A stretch of 28,940 bases of DNA from a virus: positions 1 to 28,940 of the IMG/VR virus record IMGVR_UViG_3300022594_000268; one strand, 5' to 3'. Positions within the stretch are counted from its first letter, which is position 1; each line of letters opens with the position of its first letter. Below are positions 15,348 to 21,963 of this stretch, in pieces. Below the pieces are notes generated by a model. It saw nothing but the letters and a program-made list of their open reading frames with translations. It made no database searches and had not been told where the DNA came from. Position numbers and translations under genes: made by a program.

Positions 15348-15742
15348 GTATGCATTTGGAAGGCCCTTGGTTATCTACTACAGGTAAAAAGAAGGGTAAG
15401 AAAAAATGGGCTTCAGCAGAAGCCAAGCGTAAAGCAGAAGCTCTAGACGAGTCATGGAAAGAGATTCTGAAACGCCAAGGTGTTGAGCAAGAAAATAAAA
15501 AACGTGCTCGAGCCATGTCTGCTCCTAGTTTGAGTAGTTCATACAAATTAAGTATTCCCGAAGGCCGTAACACGACTGCTCATATTAAGAGTCGTGATAC
15601 TGGCGGCGGATCGGCAACACTTGCCGCACCAAAAGTGTATACCGGAACCAAAGTAAAAGGTATCGCAACCATGCATAAAAGCAATGCAGTACCGGTTTTC
15701 AGCGATGAAGAAGCTATCGATATCAGTAAAATGCGTAGATAA
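15338..15742 (+). CDS. Conserved phage hypothetical (GPWLSTTGKKKGK type)
   Basis: This is a 134-residue basic protein. The N-terminal HLEGPWLSTTGKKKGKKKW and the C-terminal KGIATMHKSNAVPVFSDEEA then ISKMRR are hallmarks of a widespread phage protein family without known function. The middle is Lys/Arg/Ala-rich and the whole looks disordered or nucleic-acid-binding. Three ATGs (15338, 15344, 15350) are possible; 15344 overlaps the leader-peptide stop. It has a dedicated promoter. Confidence 0.8.
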   Translation: MSMSMHLEGPWLSTTGKKKGKKKWASAEAKRKAEALDESWKEILKRQGVEQENKKRARAMSAPSLSSSYKLSIPEGRNTTAHIKSRDTGGGSATLAAPKVYTGTKVKGIATMHKSNAVPVFSDEEAIDISKMRR

Positions 15743-15908
15743 CTTAACTAATACTTTTTCTGGGGCAGTTTTATGGATAACTATATATTGTACCTCAAAG
15801 GTTTGGGGTGCCGTGCAGTGAGGCTTTTAACGCATAAGGAGATGTATCAGAGCCATATTAACAATGACGGAACTAGCGATTCCTGATCCAGCGTAAAGGA
15901 GAAATAAC
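15743..15908 (+). other. 166-base gap with two short open frames, no clear gene
   Basis: A 37-codon frame (15773-15886) and a 10-codon frame (15864-15896) exist, neither with a convincing ribosome site for its own start. An AAGGAG at 15837-15842 is not spaced for an ATG. The end of the gap carries the good AAAGGAG of the endolysin gene. No tRNA-like fold or terminator was seen. Confidence 0.4.
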
Positions 15909-16439
15909 ATGATACGCATCATTAAATTAGTAGTATTTGCTTTGGCAATTTCAGTTGTCGGAGTAATAGGGTACAAAGCAGTTAACTATAAGTTAGACAC
16001 CCTAAAAAATGCTCGCATGAATGTGAGCCCAGTTACAGCAGAAATGAGACAGAAACAACTAGACTGTCTAGCTCGTAACATCTACCATGAAGCCGGCTAT
16101 GAGCCCTTCGAAGGCAAGGTAGCAGTTGCCCAAGTAACAATCAACAGAGCAGAAAGTGGACAGTTCCCATCTGACATCTGCCAAGTTGTATATCAAAAGA
16201 ACATTGTATATGAAAAAGTACTGTGCCAATTTAGCTGGTACTGCGATAGTGCTTCTCTAAAGAAGCCAATGAATGGCCCCGTGTATATTGAATCTATGGA
16301 AGTAGCAAAGAAAGTGCTATTGGAGGGATTCAGGATTGACAGCGTGAAGAAAGCCCTGTATTATCATGCTGACTACGTTAATCCGCAATGGGGCAGAGAA
16401 AAAGTAGCAAAAGTCGGTCGGCACATCTTTTACAAATAA
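15909..16439 (+). CDS. SleB-type cell-wall hydrolase (endolysin) with signal anchor
   Basis: This is a 176-residue protein. Residues 5-24 are a hydrophobic N-terminal anchor without an obvious cleavage site, suggesting a signal-anchor-release endolysin. LARNIYHEAGYEP contains the catalytic Glu (E61) of the Hydrolase_2/SleB family; FSWYCD (108-113) and YHADYVNPQW (152-161) are further family motifs. Cysteines C53, C91, C106 and C112 could form disulphides in the periplasm. It cuts peptidoglycan for lysis. Strong AAAGGAG site; followed closely by a holin-like gene. Confidence 0.87.
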   Translation: MIRIIKLVVFALAISVVGVIGYKAVNYKLDTLKNARMNVSPVTAEMRQKQLDCLARNIYHEAGYEPFEGKVAVAQVTINRAESGQFPSDICQVVYQKNIVYEKVLCQFSWYCDSASLKKPMNGPVYIESMEVAKKVLLEGFRIDSVKKALYYHADYVNPQWGREKVAKVGRHIFYK

Positions 16440-16447
16440 GGACTAAA

Positions 16448-16783
16448 ATGAATACTCAACAAGTAAAACAATTTACACAGGATTTATTTAATTTAGATCT
16501 TTGGGTTAAAAACATTAAAGAACACGCACCGCATATTTCAGCAGAAACAGCAGGTTGGGTAGCAGTAGTCCTCCTACATTTGGCTACTATCCCAACTATG
16601 ATTGCTGTAATGACAGGACTAACTGAGAAAATGCCACCTGTAGATATGGTGTTGTTTAGTTGGTTAGGATTATTCTTGTTTTTTATTAAAGCAACCATCC
16701 AAAAAGATTTACTTAATATTGTAACAATTGGATTAGGCTTTTTTGTGCAGGCCGCCTTGTTAGCATTAATAGTGTTCAAGTAA
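16448..16783 (+). CDS. Three-segment membrane protein, candidate holin
   Basis: This is a 111-residue protein starting at ATG 16448 (AAGGA before it); an upstream in-frame extension inside the endolysin gene is not credible. After an amphipathic N-terminus it has three hydrophobic helices at about 36-58, 66-84 and 90-110. Size, topology and position 8 bases after the endolysin fit a class I holin, but no holin family motif was recognised. Confidence 0.65.
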   Translation: MNTQQVKQFTQDLFNLDLWVKNIKEHAPHISAETAGWVAVVLLHLATIPTMIAVMTGLTEKMPPVDMVLFSWLGLFLFFIKATIQKDLLNIVTIGLGFFVQAALLALIVFK

Positions 16784-16789
16784 AATAAC

Positions 16790-16797
16790 GATAAATA
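16790..16797 (+). promoter_or_regulatory. Late-like box GATAAATA
   Basis: The box lies in the 38-base gap before 16822, ending 25 bases before the ATG, with AAGGAG between. Confidence 0.5.
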
Positions 16798-16821
16798 TTA
16801 GATATATTAAGGAGCATTAGA

Positions 16822-17430
16822 ATGCCATCAGGATTTCAACAAGATACTAATCAATTAAGCCCAAACTTTTACCGTGTTCAGATTGACATGGCAAATACCA
16901 CGTATTTCCCAACTGCCAACACTAATAGTGATAATGGCGGATGTACACCAAATGGATGGGACTATTTCTCAGCGGCCAACGCACCAACTACACAGGTTAA
17001 AGCAGATGCCCGTGCAAGAGGTGTTTTACGCTTTAAGAACATAGTTCGCGAATTAACAAACTTGGCCGATTGCCAATTGTTAGATATTACTATTACTGAA
17101 GCTAACGCAGATGCACAAGCAACATCATTAACATTTACTGTTAAGTATGAGCGTGATGCAGGTATTCCGTTAACTGGACAATATCAAGGTACTACAGTAG
17201 TAGGAAATGATGCCGCTGGTAATGCAATGGATACTAAAGCCAAAGCCATTGCTAACGCTATTGCTTTTGGTCTGTACACCGGCCGCACTGAATCTGTCCG
17301 TAACTATAATGTAGCTACTGCTGAAGGTAGTCAAGTTAGCATTACAGCTAATGCCGCCGCAACATTGGCACAAATACTTGGTAAAGTAACAGTCACTTTA
17401 ATTGACACAACCACTATTGTTAATGCATAA
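16822..17430 (+). CDS. Probable virion structural protein
   Basis: This is a 202-residue soluble protein beginning MPSGFQQDTNQLSPNFYRV, with a beta-rich, Thr/Ala/Asn-rich composition and strands such as LDITITEANADAQATSLTF. I associate this N-terminus with a conserved structural protein of T4-like marine phages. The late box and strong ribosome site fit an abundant virion component. Exact role unknown. Confidence 0.65.
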   Translation: MPSGFQQDTNQLSPNFYRVQIDMANTTYFPTANTNSDNGGCTPNGWDYFSAANAPTTQVKADARARGVLRFKNIVRELTNLADCQLLDITITEANADAQATSLTFTVKYERDAGIPLTGQYQGTTVVGNDAAGNAMDTKAKAIANAIAFGLYTGRTESVRNYNVATAEGSQVSITANAAATLAQILGKVTVTLIDTTTIVNA

Positions 17431-17437
17431 TTAACAC

Positions 17438-18703
17438 ATGATTTTAGCCTGGCTCTTACTCCTTACTGGTCTTACAATTTCAGCTGTCGCAATCTACTAC
17501 TCCGTAGTAGGTTTGGCAGCTATCTTCTCGGCCGCTGTCGTTCCCATTATTGTTATGGGCTCTGCATTAGAAGTGGCCAAGCTAGTATGTGCCAGCTGGC
17601 TTAAAGCTAATTGGAGTAAGGCTCCACGATTGATGAAGATATACATGACTACTGCGGTAGCTGTGTTGATGCTTATCACTTCAATGGGTATTTTTGGATT
17701 CCTTTCCAAAGCACACTCAGACCAAAGTTTAGTGTCCGGTGACGTTACAAGTAAGATTGCCATCTATGATGAAAAAATCAAAACCGAGAAAGAGAATATT
17801 GAAGCAAACCGTAAGGCACTTAAACAGATGGATGAGGGAGTGGACCAAGTACTGGGTCGCTCAACAGATGAAAAAGGTGCCGACAAAGCTGTGGCTATGC
17901 GTCGCTCCCAGCAGAAAGAACGTAGTCGCTTACAAGCTGAAATATCACAGTCGCAAAAGTCTATCGCGGAACTTAACGATGCCCGTGCGCCTATTGCCGC
18001 CGAAGTACGTAAGGTTGAAGCAGAAGTTGGACCTTTAAAATACATTGCGGCGTTTGTATATGGTGCAACAGATGAATCAGTGCTAGAACGTGCTGTTACT
18101 TGGGTTATCATTACAATTATTGTAGTGTTCGATCCATTAGCAGTTATTATGTTGCTAGCCGCACAAATGACATTTGGGTGGAAGAAGGAAGAGGAAGAAG
18201 TTCCGCTATTACATAATACTGTACCAGTGCATGTAACTGAAGTAACTCAACCCAAACCGCAAAACGATCCAACTTATGAACAAGATGACGGTCCTTTAAC
18301 TGACGAGCAAATTAATCAGCTTAAAGAGTCAGTACAGCGATTTAATGATGCCGGCGAACATCCGCAGGACACATTTGAACATGAACACACAGAGGAAGAA
18401 GTTCCAACCGAAACACAGCCGACTGCACTAGGAGGTGATATAACAGCGTCTGAGGAAACAGTAGAAGGTAATTCTATTGACCAATGGAACAAGATGATCG
18501 AAGAAGCTGAAAAAGCTGTACAAGAAGAAGCTGTTGACATCCAGGGAGAAGCTAAGAAATATAGCATTATTCCTGAGCTTCAAGAAGAGTTAGATAGAAT
18601 CAAACCTGACTTAACAGAAGTGATCGAACCCGAAGAATCAAAAAAAAAGACTTACATGACAAAGGACAATCAGGGGAAAATCCAAGTCAAGGAGACCAAG
18701 TAG
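17438..18703 (+). CDS. Membrane/coiled-coil phage protein with a -1 frameshift site
   Basis: This is a 421-residue zero-frame product. Hydrophobic segments lie at about 2-20, 24-50, 67-90 and 219-243, with a charged coiled coil (about 105-205) between the third and fourth and a long acidic C-terminal tail. FDPLAVIMLLAAQ in the last segment is a recurring feature of this phage protein type. The run TCA AAA AAA AAG at 18638-18649 is 18 codons before the stop; a -1 slip there replaces KTYMTKDNQG... by 112 other residues and gives a 516-residue protein. Its function is unknown; a host inner-membrane role is inferred. Confidence 0.72.
   Translation: MILAWLLLLTGLTISAVAIYYSVVGLAAIFSAAVVPIIVMGSALEVAKLVCASWLKANWSKAPRLMKIYMTTAVAVLMLITSMGIFGFLSKAHSDQSLVSGDVTSKIAIYDEKIKTEKENIEANRKALKQMDEGVDQVLGRSTDEKGADKAVAMRRSQQKERSRLQAEISQSQKSIAELNDARAPIAAEVRKVEAEVGPLKYIAAFVYGATDESVLERAVTWVIITIIVVFDPLAVIMLLAAQMTFGWKKEEEEVPLLHNTVPVHVTEVTQPKPQNDPTYEQDDGPLTDEQINQLKESVQRFNDAGEHPQDTFEHEHTEEEVPTETQPTALGGDITASEETVEGNSIDQWNKMIEEAEKAVQEEAVDIQGEAKKYSIIPELQEELDRIKPDLTEVIEPEESKKKTYMTKDNQGKIQVKETK
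18638..18649 (+). other. Candidate -1 ribosomal slippery site (TC-A9-G)
   Basis: The zero frame reads TCA AAA AAA AAG; the heptamer A AAA AAG (18643-18649) is the dnaX-type slip sequence. It is the same 12-base string as at 5829-5840. No convincing stimulatory hairpin was seen just downstream. A homopolymer sequencing error is the alternative. Confidence 0.6.
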
Positions 18704-18987
18704 GATACGTACAAAACGCTGAACAAGGCGCAAGTACACTTTGGGCAAGAATACAAACAAGAACTTCTGACGATATATTCAAACCTATAGACCGACTCTA
18801 TGTAGAATTTAATAAGGATCGGTTTTCAGGAATAGATGCATCCAACGAGTTAGAGGTACAAAAATTTATTAACGATATCCAATCTGGAGAACATAAATTT
18901 GACGACTATTCTGCAGAAGATATCGAATACTTTGCAAAGAGAATATATGAACTTAGGGAAAATAACAGTAATAACACCGCCGGATAA
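18649..18987 (+). CDS. -1 frame extension of the 17438 protein (no start codon of its own)
   Basis: From 18649 the -1 frame runs 112 codons to TAA 18985-18987. The frame is open back only to TGA 18607 and contains no ATG, GTG or TTG anywhere, so normal initiation cannot explain it. The sequence looks like genuine protein: DIFKPIDRLYVEFNKDRFSG and later FDDYSAEDIEYFAKRIYELR. It fills a 240-base stretch that would otherwise be empty and overlaps the 18947 start. Product: join of 17438-18649 and 18649-18987. Function unknown. Confidence 0.65.
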   Translation, partial: DLHDKGQSGENPSQGDQVGYVQNAEQGASTLWARIQTRTSDDIFKPIDRLYVEFNKDRFSGIDASNELEVQKFINDIQSGEHKFDDYSAEDIEYFAKRIYELRENNSNNTAG

Positions 18988-19363
18988 ACTATTCAATTTA
19001 ACTCTAAGTTACTTGTTAGTATGCCCTAGCAATCATGTAAATGAACAATTTCAAACCATACTAAGCCATAGCATTGATGACTTAAATGTGTTCATTTATG
19101 GTAATCAAGAAGATGATGTTAGTTGGCTATTAAGTGTTGCTCAACAGGTCGATTGTGTAATTATTGACGTAGACAACTGCGATATAACAACCAAACAGTT
19201 TGTCACATTTATGTTAGCACAGCCTAACGTACACTATATAACTAACGACGAAATTACTCCATATAATTTGATAAGTAAAAATCGTATATACGATTTGGAT
19301 TGGATAGTCGACCAAATCAAAGAACAAGAAGACGAAGAGGATAGTGATGAATCAGAAGAGTAG
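18947..19363 (+). CDS. Phage hypothetical protein
   Basis: This is a 138-residue protein. The ATG at 18947 (AAAGAGAA before it) is preferred over the TTG at 18899. It has alternating hydrophobic strands (KITVITPPDKLFNLTL, VDCVIIDVDNCDI) like a small Rossmann-type fold and ends in a strongly acidic tail (EQEDEEDSDESEE). The start overlaps the frameshift extension by 41 bases and the end overlaps bS21 by 17. No catalytic motif is recognised. Confidence 0.65.
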   Translation: MNLGKITVITPPDKLFNLTLSYLLVCPSNHVNEQFQTILSHSIDDLNVFIYGNQEDDVSWLLSVAQQVDCVIIDVDNCDITTKQFVTFMLAQPNVHYITNDEITPYNLISKNRIYDLDWIVDQIKEQEDEEDSDESEE

Positions 19364-19577
19364 AGGAACGGGTATTACCGTCCGTGACGGTGAGAATATT
19401 AACCAAAGTTTACGCCGATTTAAACGTAAAATGGAAGAAGCTGGAACTTTGGATACACTCCGTGCTAAAGAGTTCTATGAGAAACCAACTACCGAACGCA
19501 AGCGTAAGAAAGGTGCCGCAAAAGCACGTTGGCGCAAGAAACTACAAAAAGAAAGCCTACCACCCAAATTGTATTGA
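19347..19577 (+). CDS. rpsU: Ribosomal protein bS21 homologue
   Basis: This is a 76-residue protein. NINQSLRRFKRKMEEAGTLD followed by the Arg/Lys-rich helix (YEKPTTERKRKKGAAKARWRKK) is the bS21 family signature at full length. bS21 sits at the 30S platform near the anti-Shine-Dalgarno and affects initiation; phage versions are known in some aquatic phages and are thought to exchange into host ribosomes. The ATG at 19347 or GTG at 19344 may be used; GAGG lies before both. It overlaps the preceding gene; its TGA stop is inside the next promoter's -35. Confidence 0.9.
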   Translation: MNQKSRGTGITVRDGENINQSLRRFKRKMEEAGTLDTLRAKEFYEKPTTERKRKKGAAKARWRKKLQKESLPPKLY

Positions 19578-19623
19578 CATTAGTATATAGGCCAGTTAAA
19601 ATACGCATATGATTAACTGGCCT
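19574..19623 (+). promoter_or_regulatory. Sigma70-type promoter with an 11-base inverted repeat across the start codon
   Basis: TTGACA (19574-19579) and TAAAAT (19597-19602) are 17 bases apart; the -10 ends 7 bases before ATG 19609, so the message is predicted leaderless. AGGCCAGTTAA (19589-19599) and TTAACTGGCCT (19613-19623) form a perfect inverted repeat around the -10 and ATG, usable as an operator, or as an RNA hairpin in read-through transcripts. Confidence 0.7.
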
Positions 19624-20985
19624 GATTATATAAAACTAAAAGAAAACAAATATAGTAAGTGGTACACTGACCTTATAGAAAAAGCCCAGTCTAGAGTATT
19701 ACCTAAAGACGTTTATACTGAGAAACACCACATAATTCCCAAAGCCTGGGGCGGTATAGATAAAAAGATTAACCTTGTTCGATTAACTGCTAGAGAGCAC
19801 TACATGGCTCATGCTTTCTTGTGGAAAATGAGTGTTGGAGAAGGGTTTCATAATAAGATGGTTCATGCATTCAATGCCATGAGTATCATGAAAGACGGAT
19901 CCTATAACAAACCTGGTTATAAAATAAACAGCAGACTATTCCAATCTGTAAGATTAGAAAGAATTGCTCATCTAAGAACACTTAAAGGTCCCTTGAGCCC
20001 AGCATACGGAAAGAAACAGAATGTTTCTGAAGAGGGAAAACTTAATAGGAAAAAAGCGCAAGAAGAATTTTGGAATGATCCCGAACGTGTAGCACGTAGA
20101 AACGAAAATTTACGTAAAGCACAACAAACTCCCGAAGCTATTGCCAAACGCAAAGCATTAGCTGATTCAAAGCGAGGGATTAGACGCGATCCTGCCATTA
20201 TAGAAAAGAGCGCATCTAAACGTCGAGGCAAACCGGTCTCTCAACAAGCATTAGAAAATATACGACAGGGAAATAAGAATAGAATTTATTCTCCTGAAGC
20301 TAAAGAAAAAATGAGAGAAGTTGCTCGAATGAACGGAAGCAGACCAAAGTCTGAGGAACATAAAAGAAGAATAGCCGAAAGTAATAAAAAAGTAGATAGA
20401 TGGTGGACCAGAGGAGAGAATAATCACAATTACGGTAAAACAATGTTGCCGCATGTAAAAGAAAAATTAAAAGAAGCCAATCAGAACAAGTACAAAGAAC
20501 GAAAATCTAAAATGTTTGTTGGGCCTATTAAACCAACAAACACATTTACATTCAGGGGAGTTGTTTATAGAGGTGTTTGCCAGGCATCAAGGCAAACTGG
20601 TTTTTCTCAAAGTCAAATAAAAACACAAGTTAAATATTGGGGAGAAAATCCTGATCAAGAGACAATTAGAAAAATCGATAATAGAGAATTAGAATACCCT
20701 AGAGTAGCACCAAATAAAGGTATTCCTATGAGTGAGGAACAGAAACGTTCTATAAAGGAAACAAAACGTATTAAGTTTGAAAAACTTAGAGAAGCGGGCC
20801 TTCCTAATCCAAACACAGGAAGAAAAGCATCTGAAGAAACTAGAAAAAAAATAGCTGAAAAAGCTAAAGGCAGAAAAGCATCTGAAGAAACTAGAAAAAT
20901 TTTATCACAAGCAAGTAAGGGAAAACCAAAGTCTCCAGCGCATATAGAAGCTATAAGATTAGCCAAACTAGCCAAAAAAAGTTAA
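19609..20985 (+). CDS. HNH homing endonuclease with NUMOD3 repeats
   Basis: This is a 458-residue protein. EKHHIIPKAWGG (about 40-51) and the following N/H residues (TAREHYMAH) form the HNH nuclease site. The rest is a string of helical DNA-binding modules of NUMOD3 type (SEEHKRRIAESNK, MSEEQKRSIKETKR, and GRKASEETRKK twice) and a FRGVVYRGVCQASRQTGFS segment typical of homing-endonuclease DNA-binding ends. It is free-standing, with its own promoter, between rpsU and the exonuclease. Arg is often AGA, unlike the CGT-preferring neighbours, in line with recent transfer. Confidence 0.9.
   Translation: MINWPDYIKLKENKYSKWYTDLIEKAQSRVLPKDVYTEKHHIIPKAWGGIDKKINLVRLTAREHYMAHAFLWKMSVGEGFHNKMVHAFNAMSIMKDGSYNKPGYKINSRLFQSVRLERIAHLRTLKGPLSPAYGKKQNVSEEGKLNRKKAQEEFWNDPERVARRNENLRKAQQTPEAIAKRKALADSKRGIRRDPAIIEKSASKRRGKPVSQQALENIRQGNKNRIYSPEAKEKMREVARMNGSRPKSEEHKRRIAESNKKVDRWWTRGENNHNYGKTMLPHVKEKLKEANQNKYKERKSKMFVGPIKPTNTFTFRGVVYRGVCQASRQTGFSQSQIKTQVKYWGENPDQETIRKIDNRELEYPRVAPNKGIPMSEEQKRSIKETKRIKFEKLREAGLPNPNTGRKASEETRKKIAEKAKGRKASEETRKILSQASKGKPKSPAHIEAIRLAKLAKKS
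20821..20899 (+). repeat. Direct repeat, 28 identical bases at 51-base period
   Basis: Copies at 20821-20848 and 20872-20899 are identical and each encodes RKASEETRK of a NUMOD3 module. This is a recent internal duplication inside the homing endonuclease gene. Confidence 0.85.
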
Positions 20986-20992
20986 AACTCCG

Positions 20993-21021
20993 TTGACATA
21001 GACTTATAAATCTGTTATAAT
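20993..21021 (+). promoter_or_regulatory. Sigma70-type promoter giving a leaderless message
   Basis: TTGACA (20993-20998) and TATAAT (21016-21021), both perfect, are 17 bases apart; the -10 ends 7 bases before ATG 21028. Confidence 0.75.
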
Positions 21022-21027
21022 ATTATT

Positions 21028-21609
21028 ATGAATACTGACATTATGATAGATTTGGAGACTCTAAATACAACTCCCGACGCTACTATCCTTACAATCGGTG
21101 CTGTAAAGTTTGATCCGTTTGGATCAGAGATCAAAGAGCCTAAAATGGATAGTTTCTATGTCAAAGTAGATATAGATAGTTGTGACAGAATTGGACTCAC
21201 CACCAGTGACGACACTATTGCGTGGTGGGCTAATCAAAGCAAGGAAGCACAAGAAGCTGCCTTTGACCCAGAAGGTCGAATCCAAATTGAAGATGCATTT
21301 CAACAACTATATAAATTTTGTTGGGGTGCTAAACGTGTGTGGTCAAATGGTTCATGTTTTGACATTGTCATTTGCGAACATGTTTTCCGTAACATAGGTC
21401 GCGCTATTCCTTGGAAATTCTGGGAAGTACGTGATGTACGTACAGCATTTGATTTAGGTATCAACCCACAACGACCACCAGTAACGGCCCACCATGCTTT
21501 AGAGGATGCGTGGAACCAGGCAGTAGGCATTCAAAATGTCTATAACACACTACGCACTAGCACAACTAGTGGCGGAACATATATTACACCATTTGTAAAA
21601 GAAAGATAA
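21028..21609 (+). CDS. dexA: DnaQ-like 3'-5' exonuclease (DexA type)
   Basis: This is a 193-residue protein. D8-x-E10 in MIDLET is Exo I, D112 in SCFDIVICE is Exo II, and HHALEDAWNQA with H155 and D160 is Exo III of the DEDDh fold, in the arrangement of T4 DexA. It would trim DNA 3' ends during replication and recombination or host DNA breakdown. A leaderless transcript is predicted. The MazG gene follows after one base. Confidence 0.85.
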   Translation: MNTDIMIDLETLNTTPDATILTIGAVKFDPFGSEIKEPKMDSFYVKVDIDSCDRIGLTTSDDTIAWWANQSKEAQEAAFDPEGRIQIEDAFQQLYKFCWGAKRVWSNGSCFDIVICEHVFRNIGRAIPWKFWEVRDVRTAFDLGINPQRPPVTAHHALEDAWNQAVGIQNVYNTLRTSTTSGGTYITPFVKER

Positions 21610-21610
21610 A

Positions 21611-21895
21611 ATGTCAGAAGAATATAAAGAAGTAATGAGCATTCTTCAAGAAGAGTGTGCAGAAGTTATACAAGCGGTAAGTAAAATTAATCGCTTTGGT
21701 ATTGATAACTACAAGCCCGGCAAACCAAAAACTAACAGAGAACACCTAGAAGAAGAAATGGGTGATGTGTTAGCTATGATTTGTATTTTAGAAAAGATGG
21801 GTGTTGTGCATCAAGCAGGCTTAGAAGCCGCTACTAAAGCTAAAATAGAAAAACTCAAGAAATGGTCTAATATTAAGAATCTTGAGAATATCTGA
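21611..21895 (+). CDS. MazG-like nucleotide pyrophosphohydrolase
   Basis: This is a 94-residue single-domain protein. EECAEVIQA (E14, E15, E18) and EEMGDVLAM (E49, D52) make the EExxE...ExxD magnesium site of the all-alpha NTP pyrophosphatase family. It would hydrolyse (d)NTPs to monophosphates; phage MazG proteins have been linked to nucleotide or alarmone control. It lies directly after dexA and is probably co-transcribed. Confidence 0.82.
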   Translation: MSEEYKEVMSILQEECAEVIQAVSKINRFGIDNYKPGKPKTNREHLEEEMGDVLAMICILEKMGVVHQAGLEAATKAKIEKLKKWSNIKNLENI

Positions 21896-21903
21896 GATAA
21901 ATA
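21896..21903 (+). promoter_or_regulatory. Late-like box GATAAATA
   Basis: The box overlaps the 5' edge of the dnaK leader hairpin. If it is used, the transcript would start inside the first hairpin arm, so an upstream start (read-through from dexA/mazG) is needed for the full leader structure. Confidence 0.35.
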
Positions 21904-21957
21904 AAAATGTAGAACGCCGTAAGGGTTTTACATTTTTCTTGCTTAATTAAAGGAGAA
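21903..21957 (+). promoter_or_regulatory. ROSE-like RNA thermometer candidate in the dnaK leader
   Basis: The first hairpin (21903-21937) has AAAAATGTA/TACATTTTT, a G-U pair, AAC/GTT, a bulged G (21916), CC/GG and a GTAA loop. The second (21936-21957) pairs TTCTT-G-CTT with AAGGAGAA, with U-G next to bulged G21941 and loop AATTA, burying the Shine-Dalgarno. The TTGCT motif opposite AGGA and the bulged G are the ROSE signature. The same element precedes hsp20. Confidence 0.75.
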
Positions 21958-21963
21958 CATATT

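Noticed and set aside
15139-15573. 144-codon minus-strand frame across the histone-like gene and its neighbour
   Set aside because: It crosses a clear plus-strand promoter and two supported genes and has no start signals.
15743-15908. Possible tRNA or small RNA in the gap before the endolysin
   Set aside because: No cloverleaf or convincing promoter/terminator pair was found.
20821-20899. Short repeat as a CRISPR or mobile-element end
   Set aside because: It is two in-frame copies of a protein module inside one gene, without spacers.
19609-20985. Homing endonuclease inside a group I intron
   Set aside because: rpsU and the exonuclease on either side are each complete, and the gene has its own promoter; it is free-standing.
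21903-21937. dnaK leader hairpin as an intrinsic terminator
   Set aside because: The following T-run is part of the stem and the hsp20 counterpart has no T-run, while structure and position match a thermometer leader.
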